Below are positions 52,426 to 61,818 of a DNA stretch of 64,000 nt, piece after piece. The position numbers and the translations under genes are program-made. The notes beneath the pieces are model-generated. The model was not told where the DNA came from. It did no database searches and saw only the letters and a list, made by a program, of their open reading frames with translations. How positions within the stretch are numbered: the stretch's first letter is position 1; every line of letters begins with the position of its first letter. Origin of the DNA: Sphingobacterium multivorum (GTDB lineage: Bacteria > Bacteroidota > Bacteroidia > Sphingobacteriales > Sphingobacteriaceae); contig NZ_UAUU01000002.1 of the NCBI RefSeq assembly GCF_900457465.1, forward strand, positions 1,054,001 through 1,118,000, in the 5' to 3' direction.

Positions 52426-52739
52426 AGCTCGATATTCAATAGAATATAATTTTTATTATTTTCGATGGAATAACTAACGCAAATACTCATCTTTTGCTGA
52501 TCTGATTTCAAGCCCTTAGTTATTTCAAAGACTACAAAGTTAGAAATTTAAATCCATATAATGACAGTTTGTCAGACAGAAATATGGTTTATACTTTGTC
52601 AAATTTTAGGCGTAAATGGGCCGTATAAAAATTCGGACGGCTGTATTCCACAAAAAAAGCGCTGAATTTATCAGCGCTTTTTCTATGATTCGCAATCAAG
52701 TCAAACAGACTCCGAAAAGACCAAAGTCCTGAATCAGAT
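52426..52739. other. 314-bp gap: miaB promoter region and ompA terminator
   Basis: On the minus strand TAACTTTG (52535-52542) fits a -7 element for miaB, and a TGACAG/CTGTCA group (52562-52580) lies upstream. A hairpin AAGCGCTGA / TCAGCGCTT (52654-52682) flanked by A- and T-runs ends the ompA transcript on the minus strand. No ORF is credible here. Confidence 0.6.
52652..52684 (-). terminator. Terminator of ompA-like gene
   Basis: Stem AAAAAGCGCTGA / TCAGCGCTTTTT with loop ATTTA; on the minus strand seven T follow (complement of 52652-52658). It lies about 58 bases beyond the stop at 52740. Confidence 0.87.
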
Positions 52740-53429
52740 TTATTGACCTGCTTGTTGTTTTGCTTCTTTCTTCATTTGATCACCTGCCACAATCACGATT
52801 TCAACACGACGATTTTGAGCACGTCCTGCTTCCGTATCGTTACTTGCAATTGGCTCAGAGAAGTTTCTACCTTCAGTTCTAATACGCGAAGACGCTAAGC
52901 CTTTAGATACCGCAAATGCACGTACAGAATTTGCGCGGTCCAAAGACACTTTTTCATTCGCAGCCAACGTACCTACATTATCTGTATGTCCGATAACCAG
53001 GATTTCAGTACCTTGTTCTTTGTTCAAGGTTGTTACCAAATTTGCGATATTATCTTTAGCTGACGCTTTTAAATCTGATTTATTGAAATCGAATAAAATA
53101 CCTGAATCAAACTTAACCACGATTCCTTCCGCAGATTGTGTAACTTCCGCGCCTTCAACAGTTTTAGAAATCTCAGCGGCTTGCTTATCCATTTTTTTAC
53201 CGATCAATACACCTGCAGCACCACCAATGGCAGCACCAGCCAAAGTACCTATTGCCGTATTACCAGCTTTACCTCCGATCAATGCACCCAATGCACCACC
53301 GGCAACACCACCGATTACGCCGCCTTTAGTTGTATTATTTGTATTTTGGATGGTAGAACAACTTCCAAATAACATAGCTGAGGTTGCAACTGTCAAACCT
53401 AATACAGCCAATTTTCTATTCATTTTCAT
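52740..53429 (-). CDS. OmpA-family lipoprotein with glycine zipper
   Basis: The 229-residue protein has a lipoprotein signal (VATSAMLFGSC), a Gly-zipper segment (residues 35-80, GGVIGGVAGGALGALIGGKAG) of the kind that inserts in membranes, and a C-terminal OmpA-like peptidoglycan-binding domain (GILFDFNKSDLKASAKDNI, VIGHTDNVG, NRRVEIVIVAG). It links the outer membrane to the cell wall. ATGs at 53429 and 53423 are both possible. It is monocistronic. Confidence 0.95.
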   Translation of the reverse strand: MKMNRKLAVLGLTVATSAMLFGSCSTIQNTNNTTKGGVIGGVAGGALGALIGGKAGNTAIGTLAGAAIGGAAGVLIGKKMDKQAAEISKTVEGAEVTQSAEGIVVKFDSGILFDFNKSDLKASAKDNIANLVTTLNKEQGTEILVIGHTDNVGTLAANEKVSLDRANSVRAFAVSKGLASSRIRTEGRNFSEPIASNDTEAGRAQNRRVEIVIVAGDQMKKEAKQQAGQ

Positions 53430-53522
53430 ATGTATGCTATCTAAGACTTTTAATATTCAAATTAAATACCGTTCTACTAAAATCAAACAAAGTGCCAAAA
53501 GATATTTTTATCAACTTTTTTG

Positions 53523-54392
53523 TTACAAAACACGACAAAAGGCGCTTAAAACTTCCGAAAATGACGTTGATACGCTACAAAATTTTAAATCACCTTTTCC
53601 GACCTTACAATCAGCTAACAGTAACAAAAGCAAAATGTTTTTATTTTCTTGAGTCTTTACTTCAATATCAGGTAAAAGAGCCCCTTTAGGCCTTCCCTTG
53701 GCATTAAAGTCGTCCATAGACTGCTGTACGTAATGCATTAGATCGTACTGTCCCCAATGCTCAGCAAGATCAAACGATGGACGATAGCGTATCATAAAAG
53801 CATCTAATTCTGTACTATCCAGTTTCGTCAGGTTTTTAACAGCCTCCCGAGAAAAAATACGATCAACTTGCAACTCATCCTTCTCCCTATCCATAAAACG
53901 CCCAAAGCGTTTGGCGTTCTTGGCTTCCCGTCCAAAAAGATTATAAAGCGCTGTTGCCGGGCTACCCAGATAGGTCCCGAACTTATTTTTACCCCCATTA
54001 TAAACGCCCTTTTTAGCGTAATTACTCATGGCATCATTTAATTCGGCCTCCTTTGTTTTTCGTTCAACGATGACAGTCTCCAATCGGATCCCTTCTTGCA
54101 ACTCCACATAAAACTCGTTCAGGTTGGTCAGCACAGTTTTAACCGGTGAATACCCAACTTTTGTAAAAGACAAGGAATCTCCTACCGATGCATCAATCGT
54201 AAAAACACCAAAAGAGTTACTCAACGTAGACCTGTGTGTACGCATATTAAGCACCACAGCATCTCCAATGCGATTACCGTTACCTTTTTGCAGCACCATC
54301 CCCGAAACCTTCTGCAACTGTTGCGCAGTAGCACCGAAATAGGTGAATAACAGTAAAAAAAGCCCTAATATATGTATCTGTATTATTTTCAT
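53523..54392 (-). CDS. Secreted protein with carboxypeptidase-like regulatory domain
   Basis: The product is about 289 residues from the ATG 54392 (MKIIQIHILGLFLLLFTYFGATAQ, a signal peptide); an ATG at 54410 would add six residues. Residues 28-110 form the beta-sandwich regulatory domain common in Bacteroidota outer-membrane proteins (QKVSGMVLQKGNGNRIGDAVV, SNSFGVFTIDASVGDSLSFTKVGY). The middle is helical and charged. The last about 40 residues (ILLLLLLADCKVGKG...) look unlike the rest and may be read-through of a small indel, so the true end may be near 53640. The role is unknown. Confidence 0.8.
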   Translation of the reverse strand: MKIIQIHILGLFLLLFTYFGATAQQLQKVSGMVLQKGNGNRIGDAVVLNMRTHRSTLSNSFGVFTIDASVGDSLSFTKVGYSPVKTVLTNLNEFYVELQEGIRLETVIVERKTKEAELNDAMSNYAKKGVYNGGKNKFGTYLGSPATALYNLFGREAKNAKRFGRFMDREKDELQVDRIFSREAVKNLTKLDSTELDAFMIRYRPSFDLAEHWGQYDLMHYVQQSMDDFNAKGRPKGALLPDIEVKTQENKNILLLLLLADCKVGKGDLKFCSVSTSFSEVLSAFCRVL

Positions 54393-54597
54393 CCTAATAT
54401 TTCTCTTCAATTACCCCAATTGGTTTCAGTGCGATTGTGATTCTCAACAATTTTATTGGGTCAAACATTTATTTCCGCAAGAACAGTTTATAATTTATTT
54501 CAATTTATTAATTCCCTGTTACACCTAACCTACTTTGCTAAAAGTAGTAATAGTTTGACACTTGTACTGTTAAAAAAGTTTAAATATTCTTTGTTGA

Positions 54598-54996
54598 TCA
54601 CTTGTATGGATAAAAAACAAAATTAGCGCCTTCAGCAACGACAACAAATAAGCACATATAGTCTTTCGCAGGTTTATAGTTCTGAATAAAAGAAGCCTTA
54701 CGATCTTCTTGAATAATATCCATTTCTACAAACTCTTCCAATGTAGAGGCATTTATACTCCATTTCGTTTCCAATTCTTTACGATCCAATATCAGTTCAC
54801 CAACAGAAACTTCATGCTGATGTGCAACAAAAATAGGATAGTCAGAATAACCTTCTTCAACAATCTCCTGCGCTACCTCACGGATTGATTCACTATAAAA
54901 ATCGAGATCTACCTGCAAACTCTTCAATGGACTTTGCGCTGTAGACGCTGCATTTTCTTCTCTTGCAGATCCTGCAAATAAATCTTCTACTTCCAT
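54598..54996 (-). CDS. Conserved hypothetical protein next to rlmD
   Basis: The 132-residue soluble protein starts MEVEDLFAGSAREENAAST, has helical and strand stretches (VDLDFYSESIREVAQEIVEEGYSDYPIFVAHQ, VSVGELILDRKELETKW) and ends LFVVVAEGANFVFYPYK. I do not recognise a family. It begins 11 bases after the rlmD stop, so it is probably in the same transcript. Confidence 0.8.
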   Translation of the reverse strand: MEVEDLFAGSAREENAASTAQSPLKSLQVDLDFYSESIREVAQEIVEEGYSDYPIFVAHQHEVSVGELILDRKELETKWSINASTLEEFVEMDIIQEDRKASFIQNYKPAKDYMCLFVVVAEGANFVFYPYK

Positions 54997-55007
54997 ATGG
55001 TATCCTA

Positions 55008-56417
55008 TTACTTCTTTAACTCCAATAAAACGACATTCTCAACGTGTTGCGTATGCGGAAACATATCTACCGGCTTGATCCGCTTCACCTCATATTTTTC
55101 GCCTAACAACACCAAATCGCGGGCCTGTGTAGCAGCATTACAACTGACATATACAATACGCGGCGATTCCATTTCTAACAAACGCGCTACAACGTCAGCG
55201 TGCATTCCTGCACGTGGTGGATCGGTAATAACCACATCCGGTTTACCGTGTTCGGCGATAAAGGAAGGGGTCAACACATCTTTCATATCACCGGCGTAAA
55301 ACTTTGTATTCGTGATATCATTGATCGACGAATTCACTTTAGCGTCCTCAATGGCAGTGGGAACATACTCTACACCCACAACTTCTCTTGCCTTCTTAGC
55401 GACAAAGTTTGCAATTGTACCTGCTCCTGTATACAAATCATACACCAGCTCATCCCCCTTTAAATTGGCAAAGTCACGTATGATTTTATACAGCTCATAC
55501 GCTTGTGCAGAGTTTGTTTGATAGAACGACTTAGGCCCCACTTTGTAACGCAAGCCCTCCATCTCCTCATAGATAAAGTCACGACCTGCATATACATGAA
55601 TATCCTGGTCGAAGATTGTATCATTGCGTTTCTGGTTTACGATATATAACAGGGAAGCGACTTGAGGAAACTTTTCTTTAACAAATTCCATCAACAACTC
55701 AACCTGTCCTTCTTCAGGATATGCAAACACAACGATCACCATCATCTCCCCGGTAGACGAGATACGGATAATCAAATTGCGCAATACACCGGTGTGTTCA
55801 CGCAGATCGTAGAACGTCATACCTTGACTAAGCGCAAAATCACGAATGCTGTTGCGAACTTCATTTGACGGATCTTCTTGCAAAAAACAATGATCAATAT
55901 CTAAAATCTTATCAAAACGCCCTGGCACGTGAAAACCTAGCGCATTCATTTCCAATTGGGACGCATCTTCATCAACTGAAGTCAACCATTTTTTGTTGGA
56001 AAATGTATATTCTAATTTATTTCTATAGTATTCCGTTTGCGCAGAGCCCAAGATACTTTCCATCGCTGAAGTATCCACTTTCCCAATACGCGATAGGGCA
56101 TTATCGACAGATTGTTGCTTGAATTTTAATTGAGCATCATAGGTCATATGCTGCCATTTACATCCACCACACACACCGAAATGTTCACAAAACGGATCTA
56201 CGCGATAAGATGAAGCCTCTTTTAAACTGGTTACCCGAGCTTCCGCAAAATTCTTTTTCTTGCGCATAAGCTCCACGTCAACAACATCACCGGGAACAGC
56301 TTTTTCTACAAACAAAACCAAATCTTCGGTTTTTCCAACACCTCTACCCTCTTCGGCAATATCAATGATGGCAATATCTTTCAAGAACTTTTTCTCTTGC
56401 GGAATTCTTCTACTCAT
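55008..56417 (-). CDS. rlmD: 23S rRNA (uracil-C5)-methyltransferase RlmD
   Basis: The 469-residue enzyme methylates U1939 of 23S rRNA. It has an N-terminal TRAM domain (FLKDIAIIDIAEEGRGVGKTEDLVLFVEKAVPGDVVDVEL), a 4Fe-4S Cys set (CEHFGVCGGCKWQH), the SAM site YDLYTGAGTIANFVA, DPPRAGMHADV, and the catalytic Cys in RIVYVSCNAATQARDL. I start it at MSRRIPQEKK (56417). The longer frame from 56525 runs through TAAATTTG and TATTTTTG promoter-like elements just upstream, which suggests a very short leader. Confidence 0.94.
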   Translation of the reverse strand: MSRRIPQEKKFLKDIAIIDIAEEGRGVGKTEDLVLFVEKAVPGDVVDVELMRKKKNFAEARVTSLKEASSYRVDPFCEHFGVCGGCKWQHMTYDAQLKFKQQSVDNALSRIGKVDTSAMESILGSAQTEYYRNKLEYTFSNKKWLTSVDEDASQLEMNALGFHVPGRFDKILDIDHCFLQEDPSNEVRNSIRDFALSQGMTFYDLREHTGVLRNLIIRISSTGEMMVIVVFAYPEEGQVELLMEFVKEKFPQVASLLYIVNQKRNDTIFDQDIHVYAGRDFIYEEMEGLRYKVGPKSFYQTNSAQAYELYKIIRDFANLKGDELVYDLYTGAGTIANFVAKKAREVVGVEYVPTAIEDAKVNSSINDITNTKFYAGDMKDVLTPSFIAEHGKPDVVITDPPRAGMHADVVARLLEMESPRIVYVSCNAATQARDLVLLGEKYEVKRIKPVDMFPHTQHVENVVLLELKK

Positions 56418-56555
56418 AGGGTGCAAAAATACAAATTTATACCGATTTTTCATCTGCATAAATGATTTATAGCCATTGATTATCACTGGCATAAACGAGT
56501 ACCTGACGGGTATGATAAGTTTCAAGCGAATAAAATACGGGGATCAGATTCGGAC

Positions 56556-56702
56556 ATTGTTCGTACCTTATTCGGATGCGATACAGATTGTGTACCAATA
56601 CTGACCAGATTCTGACCTGACTCTGAACAGGAATTATCTGTTCCGAGTCAGGTCAATAATAGTTGCAAGAGTGTTCATCTCCGAAGGTGGTACGAACACA
56701 AT
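56556..56702. repeat. Nested inverted-repeat element of about 147 bp
   Basis: Outer arms: 56556-56576 (ATTGTTCGTACC ... TTCGGA) and 56680-56702 (TCCGAAGGTGGTACGAAC, ACAAT) are inverse copies with small differences. Inside is an 18-bp hairpin (56613-56630 with 56638-56655, TGACCTGACTC / GAGTCAGGTCA, one mismatch). No ORF is present. It fills much of the 424-bp gap between rlmD and the TetR gene. It may be a MITE-like or REP-like element. Confidence 0.5.
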
Positions 56703-56841
56703 ACGAAGACAACCCGGCAACAGCATGAACGTTGCAGAGCATCATAAAAAAGTGAGCATGCAAAAAAGATAAGATGTAAACCTTTTTCAGGAATGGACAT
56801 AACGTCGCGAATTAGAAAGGGATGCGCGCGTTATAACAACT

Positions 56842-57417
56842 TTACTGAACTGTTGCCTGAACAAGATAAGGAAGGATTTCTTTCTGAAACGAAATAAAGT
56901 TTTTCCGCACATCGGCATCTGAGACAGCCGTAAAAGCAAAAGAAAACACAATACTTTTACTGGACTTGATCAAAAAGGTTAGCTTCTCTTCGCTAATCGC
57001 TTCATTTATCTTTTCATTCTGAATGAATGTACTTAAGAGCAGAAACTCCAAATCTTCAGACAGCGTTTTTAAATATTCTTGGGCGTTTGCAGATTCCCGG
57101 ATAAATTCCCAGCCGATCAATTCATTGCAAGCCGTATAGGTCAGTCGGCTTACCCGCAATATTGTAGACGCCAAAAACGAAGCCATATCATCTTCATATT
57201 TGGTTGTTTTCAAAATATCCTGCAGACTCGCACGAAGATAATCCATGAGAATGGCATGCAGGATCATTTCTTTACTATCAAAATACTTGTACACTGTCGC
57301 CTTCGCAATCTTAGCTTTTTTTGCCAATGTGTTCACACTGGTTTTATGATAGCCATTTTGACGAAAGAGCTCACGTGCTGTTCTTTTTATGGATTCAATA
57401 ATATAATCTGGTTCCAT
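56842..57417 (-). CDS. TetR/AcrR family transcriptional regulator
   Basis: The 191-residue regulator has the N-terminal TetR HTH (IKRTARELFRQNGYHKTSVNTLAKKAKIAKATVYKYFDSKEMIL) and a helical ligand-binding domain without recognisable specificity (LTYTACNELIGWEFIRESANAQEYL). No efflux pump or enzyme gene is adjacent, so its target is not evident. It lies between the nested inverted repeat and pheS and is probably transcribed alone, since a terminator follows pheS. Confidence 0.92.
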   Translation of the reverse strand: MEPDYIIESIKRTARELFRQNGYHKTSVNTLAKKAKIAKATVYKYFDSKEMILHAILMDYLRASLQDILKTTKYEDDMASFLASTILRVSRLTYTACNELIGWEFIRESANAQEYLKTLSEDLEFLLLSTFIQNEKINEAISEEKLTFLIKSSKSIVFSFAFTAVSDADVRKNFISFQKEILPYLVQATVQ

Positions 57418-57472
57418 ATACGTTAGATCGTACGAATGTTGAAAGTCATCTACAAAGCCTAAAGACCAAAAA

Positions 57473-57520
57473 GCATCACATTGTTCTCTTGCCTAGTTAT
57501 CGTAGAGAATAATGTGATGC
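57473..57520 (-). terminator. Terminator of pheS
   Basis: On the minus strand a 17-bp stem (GCATCACATT... with ...AATGTGATGC; 57504-57520 with 57473-57489, one mismatch) is followed by five T. It begins 23 bases beyond the pheS stop. Confidence 0.83.
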
Positions 57521-57542
57521 CACAATCTTTACAATGAATAAT

Positions 57543-58583
57543 TTATATTAATTCAGTCTCAAATTGAGACAAGAAACGTGTGTCATTTTCTGAGAAAAGA
57601 CGTAAGTCTTTAATCACATATTTAAGGTTTGTGATACGTTCTATTCCCATACCAAAAGCAAAACCAGAATACTTTTTACTATCGATACCACAGTTATCAA
57701 GCACGTTAGGATCGACCATACCGCAACCTAAAATTTCTACCCAGCCAGAGTACTTACACAAGTTACACCCTGCCCCCTTGCAGATTGTACAGGAGATATC
57801 CATTTCGGCCGAAGGTTCAGTGAAAGGAAAATAGGACGGACGGAAACGCACTTTGGTACCTTCACCATACATCTCTTGAACAAAATGATATAACGTTTGT
57901 TTCAAATCGGCAAAAGAAACATTTTCGTCTACATATAAACCTTCTACCTGATGAAAGAAACAGTGCGCACGGGCTGATATAGCTTCATTTCTATAAACAC
58001 GTCCAGGCATTATCGCACGAAATGGCGGTTTACCGGCTTCCATTAAACGCACCTGAACCGAAGAGGTGTGCGTTCTCAATGTAATGTCATTACCTTCTTG
58101 TTTTTTGATAAAGAAAGTATCTTGCATATCACGCGCAGGATGTTCCGGCGGAAAATTTAGTGCGGAGAAATTATGCCAATCATCTTCAATTTCCGGTCCT
58201 TCTGATACAATAAAGCCTAATTTCTTGAAAATTTCAACAATTTCTTTACGAACTAAAGAGATGGGATGTCTAGACCCCAGCTGAAAACCTTGACCAGGCA
58301 ATGTTAAATCACCCGCTAGTTCCTGGGATTTTTGCTTCTCACCAGACCCGAACTTTTCTTGTGCTTCTTTGAATGTATTTTCTGCTAACTGCTTAAATTC
58401 ATTCAACACTTTTCCCAAAGTACGCTTCTCTTCAGGCGTAACTGTTTTGAATTCATCAAAAAGATTTTTCACAATCCCTTTGGAAACCAAAAACTTCAAT
58501 CTGAAATTTTCTACATCGGCTGAAGAAGCTGGCGCAAATGCCTTAATCTCTTCAGTATACTGCGTAATTCTATCTTGCAACAT
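57543..58583 (-). CDS. pheS: Phenylalanyl-tRNA synthetase alpha subunit
   Basis: PheS forms the catalytic half of the (alpha-beta)2 enzyme that charges tRNA-Phe. The 346-residue protein has the N-terminal coiled coil (residues 1-85), motif 1 (GFIVSEGPEIEDDWHNFSALNFPPEHPARDMQDTF), motif 2 (RTHTSSVQVR, MPGRVYRNEAISARAHCFFHQVEGL) and motif 3 (GFAFGMGIERI). A Cys set (CTICKGAGCNLCKYSGWVEILGCG) is typical of this type. I start it at MLQDRITQYTEE (58583). pheT is not adjacent. Confidence 0.97.
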   Translation of the reverse strand: MLQDRITQYTEEIKAFAPASSADVENFRLKFLVSKGIVKNLFDEFKTVTPEEKRTLGKVLNEFKQLAENTFKEAQEKFGSGEKQKSQELAGDLTLPGQGFQLGSRHPISLVRKEIVEIFKKLGFIVSEGPEIEDDWHNFSALNFPPEHPARDMQDTFFIKKQEGNDITLRTHTSSVQVRLMEAGKPPFRAIMPGRVYRNEAISARAHCFFHQVEGLYVDENVSFADLKQTLYHFVQEMYGEGTKVRFRPSYFPFTEPSAEMDISCTICKGAGCNLCKYSGWVEILGCGMVDPNVLDNCGIDSKKYSGFAFGMGIERITNLKYVIKDLRLFSENDTRFLSQFETELI

Positions 58584-58715
58584 AATTAGAGCAAACATAG
58601 CCAAAATTTCCACCAAAAAGAAATTTTGAACTTCGACCGGGCATTAAAAACATCACAACAGAAACAGCATGCTCGCTTGGGAGAAAGGAATCAGATTATA
58701 CGGCTAAAACGCTGA

Positions 58716-58757
58716 TAAAACAAAAGAGCAGGCTTAGTTGCCTGCTCTTTTGTTTTA
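58716..58757. terminator. Bidirectional terminator between ssb and pheS
   Basis: A perfect 18-bp stem (58716-58733 with 58740-58757, core AAAGAGCAGGC / GCCTGCTCTTT) with loop TTAGTT. It serves the minus-strand ssb, whose stop is 62 bases upstream. Confidence 0.88.
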
Positions 58758-58819
58758 TCGATGATTTTACAATAGTTATTATACATGTAAAGTTTTTACA
58801 TAATCTCAAATTCTTCAGC

Positions 58820-59278
58820 TTAAAATGGTAATGGATTATCCTCCTGATCATTCTCCGTAAAATCGACCTCCACTTCCTTATCTTCGACTTTTTGCGCCTG
58901 CGTGTTTGCTGTATTACCAGCACTTACACCAGCATTCGGTTCAAAATCCGATTTACGACCTAAAAGCGTGAAGGTTTCAGCGACAACCTCTGTAGCATAT
59001 CGTCTAATACCCTCCTTATCCTCATAAGTACGCGTCCGCAGTCGACCTTCAATATAAACTAACTTCCCCTTTGTTAGATATTTTACAGCCACGTCAGCCA
59101 GACCTCGCCACATTACAATATTGTGCCATTCGGTTTGTTCTACTCTTTTCCCGTCTTTGTTATACGTTTCTGATGTTGCCAATGGAAAACTGGCAACAGA
59201 GACATTACCTTCTAAATAGCGAATTTCGGGATCTTTTCCAAGATGTCCCACTAAAATGACTTTGTTAACTCCTGACAT
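58820..59278 (-). CDS. ssb: Single-stranded DNA-binding protein (SSB), second copy
   Basis: The 152-residue SSB has MSGVNKVILVGHLGKDPEIRYLEG, the core WHNIVMWRGLADVAVKYLTKGKLVYIEGRLRTRTYEDKEG, a short disordered linker (about 110-140) and the acidic tip DNPLPF. It is longer than the copy at 4826-5221 and lies 19 bases after mutY on the same strand, which suggests the housekeeping copy. Confidence 0.95.
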   Translation of the reverse strand: MSGVNKVILVGHLGKDPEIRYLEGNVSVASFPLATSETYNKDGKRVEQTEWHNIVMWRGLADVAVKYLTKGKLVYIEGRLRTRTYEDKEGIRRYATEVVAETFTLLGRKSDFEPNAGVSAGNTANTQAQKVEDKEVEVDFTENDQEDNPLPF

Positions 59279-59297
59279 AATTTAAAAGCATAAATGG

Positions 59298-60347
59298 TTA
59301 AAAATTTGACCTTTCCAAAAAGGTAAAGATCAACTTGTGTTTAGCTAATTTATCTAAATCTTTTAGAAATACATAATCCCAATTGGATTTTTTTTGAATT
59401 AGATCGCCTTTTAACCGCACCTCAAAAAATGTCGCGTAGATATTCTGATGACTCAGGATATGTTTTGTCTGCTGCTGTAAAACATAAAGTTGTGCATCGG
59501 GGCCGAAACAGGAAATAAACCACTCATCGCTAAGAACATCCGGGATAGACAAGCTGTAGTTAGACTCCAAAAGCGGAAACTCATATAGGTTCTGCCAAAC
59601 GTCACTTGCACCGCGTTTGGACATCAGTATCCGATCGTTGTCCTTCAAGATAAAATAATTAAAGTATCTATCTTTACTTGCCTTGGCTTTAAGCTTTACA
59701 GGCAACTGCTCTACCTGCCCCTGACTCAGCGCATAACAGGAAGGACGAAACATACAGAATTCACATAAAGGCAGCTTGGGCTTACAATGGGTAGCCCCAA
59801 AATCCATAATTGCCTGATTATACAATGCCGGGTGTTTACGATCAAGATTTTCTTTAGCGATAGCTGTAAAAATCTTCTTTCCTTCTGTAGAATTGATAGG
59901 TGTTTCTATGCCATAGTATCGCGCTAGTACACGAAACACATTTCCATCCAATACCGCCTGGGCTTCATCGTTCGCAAAAGAAGATATCGCCGCAGCAGTA
60001 TACTCACCTATTCCCGGAAGCGTTATTAATGTTTGATAATCTACCGGAAAGACACCCTGATACTGATCGCGAACAATTCGGGCAGCCTTATGCATGTTCC
60101 GTCCTCGAGAATAATAACCCAGACCTTGCCAAAGATGGAGAATATCATCTTCTTCTGCATTCGCAAATTCCACAACATTCTTAAATCGCTCGACAAAACG
60201 TACATAATAGGGTAAGCCCTGTTCGACACGAGTCTGTTGCAGAATAATTTCAGAAAGCCATATTTTGTAGGCATCTTTTGTTTCTCGCCACGGCAGATCT
60301 CGTTTATGCTGTCGATACCATGCTTGCAATTCCTCGCCAAATTTCAT
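59298..60347 (-). CDS. mutY: A/G-specific adenine glycosylase MutY
   Basis: MutY removes adenine opposite 8-oxoguanine. The 349-residue protein has WLSEIILQQTRVEQGLPYY (with the catalytic Glu region), the helix-hairpin-helix LITLPGIGEYTAAAISSFA, the catalytic Asp in AVLDGNVFRVLARYYG, the 4Fe-4S pattern C-x6-C-x2-C-x5-C (CKPKLPLCEFCMFRPSC), and a C-terminal NUDIX-like domain for 8-oxoG recognition. I start it at MKFGEELQAW (60347). It is followed by ssb, a sensible repair pair. Confidence 0.96.
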   Translation of the reverse strand: MKFGEELQAWYRQHKRDLPWRETKDAYKIWLSEIILQQTRVEQGLPYYVRFVERFKNVVEFANAEEDDILHLWQGLGYYSRGRNMHKAARIVRDQYQGVFPVDYQTLITLPGIGEYTAAAISSFANDEAQAVLDGNVFRVLARYYGIETPINSTEGKKIFTAIAKENLDRKHPALYNQAIMDFGATHCKPKLPLCEFCMFRPSCYALSQGQVEQLPVKLKAKASKDRYFNYFILKDNDRILMSKRGASDVWQNLYEFPLLESNYSLSIPDVLSDEWFISCFGPDAQLYVLQQQTKHILSHQNIYATFFEVRLKGDLIQKKSNWDYVFLKDLDKLAKHKLIFTFLERSNF

Positions 60348-60389
60348 AGCGACAAAAATGCGCAATTTTTCGCTAAAACCAACATTTCA

Positions 60390-60872
60390 TCATTCGAGGA
60401 TAGGCCTACGAATGTAGGTAATCTGCTCATCAGGTTCCAAAATCGTATTTTCCAACGTGATAAAGCCCTTGTATTTTTCTTTTAGCGCCTGATAGAGACG
60501 TCCGTCATAGGAAACAGCAAATCGCCCATCTGCTTTGAGATAAACTGGCAGATGCCGATTGCCCACGTCGAAGCAGAACTCGCCCACAACTGATAGATTC
60601 TGACAATCCAACAATACACAAAGACAAGGTAAAATGTTGACCTGGATAAATAAATCACCGCGATGATAAATACACTGTCCTGAACGCAGTGCGCTGCTAT
60701 CATCGCGCTGTATGCGCACCAGATTACCCTTTCTTGTTTTTCGCTGGATAACGCGCTTATTTACTTCATAATAGGAAAGATCCAAAATATCTGAATCGCG
60801 GCCCAGCTTCAATTGGTCAAAATCAGGGATAACATCAATCCATATCTCCTCGTGCAGGCTCTCCTTATGCAT
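60390..60872 (-). CDS. ureE: Urease accessory protein UreE-like, second copy
   Basis: The 160-residue protein has the UreE layout: an N-terminal beta domain (VNKRVIQRKTRKGNLVRI, GQCIYHRGDLFIQVNILPCLCVLL) and the C-terminal nickel-binding domain with GNRHLPVYLK, whose His is the conserved metal ligand. It overlaps ureD by eight bases and is the last gene of the urease cluster. A first UreE lies beside ureC at 63166-63660. The two share only moderate similarity. A duplicated nickel metallochaperone is unusual. Confidence 0.85.
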   Translation of the reverse strand: MHKESLHEEIWIDVIPDFDQLKLGRDSDILDLSYYEVNKRVIQRKTRKGNLVRIQRDDSSALRSGQCIYHRGDLFIQVNILPCLCVLLDCQNLSVVGEFCFDVGNRHLPVYLKADGRFAVSYDGRLYQALKEKYKGFITLENTILEPDEQITYIRRPILE

Positions 60873-61806
60873 AATTAGTTCCTTCCACCACGACAGCTTC
60901 CATCAACTCGGGCTTACTTTTTCGACGGGGTTTGCGCTGTTCAATGACGCTGATTTCCTCGGCCTTCGATTTCTCATCTTCCGCTATCGCTTCAACTGTT
61001 GTCTCTTCCTTCTTTTCAGAAAGCTTATATTGTGTAAAATCCCAACACAATTGGCCCAACATGTGTAAGAAGTCGTACAATAACTCTCCATCAGTACCCA
61101 AAGCACGCAGGATAACCACATCTTTTGAAGCCTGTGTAAAACCATAAGAAATATCGTTGTATTCGACAGTTAAGATTTCATCCAATTCATATTTTAATTC
61201 TTGCGCAAAAAGAGCCGAGAACACAAAAGTGGCCTGATGGGTGTATCCCTCAAAAAACAACATCTTCTGTATCGGCTGACTTTTGGGCCGCAAAACCTGA
61301 TTGTCAATAAAAGACAGTTTACCATTTCTAAAAATCTTGGTTTGCGTATGCAGACTATCGAACTCAAATGCCTCTTTCATGTGGATTCTACCCACACTAA
61401 TAATATCCCCCCACATCAAAACCGCATCTTCAGCCAAGTGAATATGATTGCTTGCCTTGAAAATAGAATCCTTAAACGGCGTTACTGGGTGTGGAATGTA
61501 ATGAAATAGGCCTCCGGCATCCACATGCACATCCGTATGTTGCTTTGCTCCCGTTTTCATGGGGTGAAGCTTATTGAAGGACTGTGTAAAAAGCTTCAAT
61601 TGTGCATCTTTTTTCACACGAACATCAATATGCAAATAATCCGTATCCATAATACCAGGCGATGCACTCATGATGATCATTTCCAAATGGTTGGTCAATC
61701 CTGCAGCGCCATAATGCGTTAGTTTATAAGGTGCATTATGATAACTCTCCTTCAATCTGCTTCTGCCGTCCTCTTTGGCAACATTTAATACGATTTTGCT
61801 ATCCAT
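60865..61806 (-). CDS. ureD: Urease accessory protein UreD
   Basis: UreD (UreH) binds apo-urease and, with UreF and UreG, guides nickel to the active site. The 313-residue protein has family blocks APYKLTHYGAAGLTNHLEMIIMSASPGIMDTDYL, KLHPMKTGAKQHTDVHVDAGGLFHYIPHPVTPFKDSIF and FEGYTHQATFVFSALFAQELK. The C-terminal about 45 residues are charged (EKSKAEEISVIEQRKPRRKSKP) and longer than usual. It follows ureG by 12 bases and overlaps the second ureE. Confidence 0.93.
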   Translation of the reverse strand: MDSKIVLNVAKEDGRSRLKESYHNAPYKLTHYGAAGLTNHLEMIIMSASPGIMDTDYLHIDVRVKKDAQLKLFTQSFNKLHPMKTGAKQHTDVHVDAGGLFHYIPHPVTPFKDSIFKASNHIHLAEDAVLMWGDIISVGRIHMKEAFEFDSLHTQTKIFRNGKLSFIDNQVLRPKSQPIQKMLFFEGYTHQATFVFSALFAQELKYELDEILTVEYNDISYGFTQASKDVVILRALGTDGELLYDFLHMLGQLCWDFTQYKLSEKKEETTVEAIAEDEKSKAEEISVIEQRKPRRKSKPELMEAVVVEGTNYA

Positions 61807-61818
61807 ATACGATAAAAT

